Assembly: GCA_036497785.1 (NCBI GenBank)
Contig: DASXIW010000271.1
Coordinates: forward strand, 1 to 21,061
Origin: DASXIW01 sp036497785
GTDB taxonomy: Bacteria; Pseudomonadota; Alphaproteobacteria; Acetobacterales; Acetobacteraceae
Direction of reading: 5' to 3'
Length of the DNA stretch: 21,061 bases
Shown here: piece after piece, positions 20,754 to 21,061 of the stretch
How the letters are laid out: the number at the start of each line of letters is the position of its first letter
How positions within the stretch are numbered: the stretch's first letter is position 1
Position numbers and translations under genes: made by a program
The notes under the pieces: generated by a model
What the model was told of the DNA's origin: nothing
The model's database searches: none
What the model saw: only the letters and a program-made list of their open reading frames with translations

Positions 20754-20778
20754 CATATGAACATATGTCGGACATAAT
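20754..20778 (+). promoter_or_regulatory. CATATG-AA-CATATG repeat beside a candidate -10 box
   Basis: Two CATATG palindromes (20754-20759, 20762-20767) are separated by two bases, followed by CATAAT (20773-20778), a near-consensus -10 hexamer about 50 bp upstream of the secreted-protein ATG. No good -35 is seen at the expected distance, so the promoter may need an activator or be repressed through the repeat. The rest of the 228-bp gap from 20601 shows only a weak TTCCGG/CCGGAA stem near 20608-20633. Confidence 0.4.
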
Positions 20779-20828
20779 CGCGTTCGTTTTCGGGCGAATG
20801 ATCCCGCTGCGAACAGGAGACATTAACG

Positions 20829-21061
20829 ATGAACTCGCCCCTCAAACGAAGCTTTAGCATGCTGGTGCTCGCCGCCGCGATGGCGGCTCCACTTAGCCTT
20901 CCCGCTGCCGCCCAGCCCTGGCGGGGACGTGGCCCCGAGGACCATCGCGACGACCATCGCGACGACCATCGTGATTATCGTCGTGACTATCATGGTGACT
21001 ATCATGGTGGCCCCGGCCCCGGTGCGGTGGTCGGCGGCGCGCTGCTTGGCCTTGGGCTTGG
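20829..21061 (+). CDS. Secreted His/Asp-rich repeat protein (partial, C-terminus beyond right edge)
   Basis: The first 77 residues of an exported protein. A signal peptide (LKRSFSMLVLAAAMAAPLSL, then PAAAQ) is followed by a short linker and a tandem-repeat stretch built on DHRD: three DHRD units, then DYRRDYHGDYHGG. A Gly/Ala segment (GAVVGGALLGLGLG) follows, which looks like a glycine-zipper or membrane-associated segment. AGGAGA lies about nine bases before the ATG at 20829. His/Asp repeats suggest metal binding in the periplasm, which is an inference. Proteins of this layout are usually annotated as hypothetical. The frame is open at the window edge, so the full length is unknown. Confidence 0.8.
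   Translation, partial: MNSPLKRSFSMLVLAAAMAAPLSLPAAAQPWRGRGPEDHRDDHRDDHRDYRRDYHGDYHGGPGPGAVVGGALLGLGL
20940..21008 (+). repeat. Tandem repeat coding for DHRD/DYHG units
   Basis: A 12-bp unit, GACCATCGCGAC, is repeated nearly perfectly at 20940-20975 and then decays into GATTATCGTCGT and two GACTATCATGGT units. The two subfamilies suggest stepwise expansion by slippage inside the coding frame; the unit length keeps the frame. Confidence 0.8.

Noticed and set aside
1..21061. CRISPR arrays, tRNA or rRNA genes
   Set aside because: No regularly spaced direct repeats and no cloverleaf or rRNA-like conserved segments were noticed by eye on either strand.

Overview
The window is GC-rich DNA from an alphaproteobacterium, most likely of the Rhodospirillales/Acetobacteraceae type. 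The evidence is a GapR (DUF2312) gene next to a DUF1244 gene, a small conserved Arg/Ala-rich alphaproteobacterial protein, and an intergenic hairpin element that I recall as common in Acetobacteraceae. The family assignment is an inference; the class is better supported. Most genes are core metabolism or maintenance, with one accessory restriction-modification (R-M) insertion and some decaying genes.

Layout. 1-2741 (minus): an M3-family oligoendopeptidase F followed, with a one-base TGATG overlap, by an ABC1/UbiB-type atypical kinase that runs off the left edge. 2856-4559 (plus): a divergent long-chain acyl-CoA synthetase, ending in an intergenic hairpin element. 4728-6809 (plus): a DNA adenine methyltransferase and a DpnII-family restriction endonuclease, visibly lower in GC than their neighbours and separated by a ~100-bp two-hairpin repeat. 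6862-8092 (minus): YceI and cytochrome b561. 8201-8720 (minus): a degraded gene for a small secreted protein. 9005-9841 (plus): a PhzF-fold isomerase. 9882-10526 (minus): DUF1244 and GapR. 10614-13436 (plus): glycerate 2-kinase and pyruvate kinase, which together feed glycerate into pyruvate. 13534-15250 (plus): a methyl-accepting chemotaxis protein broken by a 7-bp tandem duplication. 15199-16317 (minus): Ada, overlapping the chemotaxis gene tail to tail. 16511-17065 (minus): a PadR regulator of the YqjI/NfeR type, with a palindromic AT-rich operator. 17194-19032 (plus): a DUF2786 protein, a HELAH metallohydrolase and a zeta-class GST. 19144-20229 (minus): a branched-chain aminotransferase. 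20400-21061 (plus): a small basic protein and the start of a secreted His/Asp-rich protein.

The most notable non-coding structure is a bipartite repeat present twice, in opposite orientation, at 5838-5939 and 19029-19132. Each copy has two hairpins. In one hairpin the stem sequences differ between copies but still pair, while the apical loop is unchanged. Each copy also supplies the TAG stop codon of a neighbouring gene. The most unusual gene grouping is the DUF2786/metallohydrolase pair, divergent from a probably metal-responsive PadR regulator across a shared operator region.
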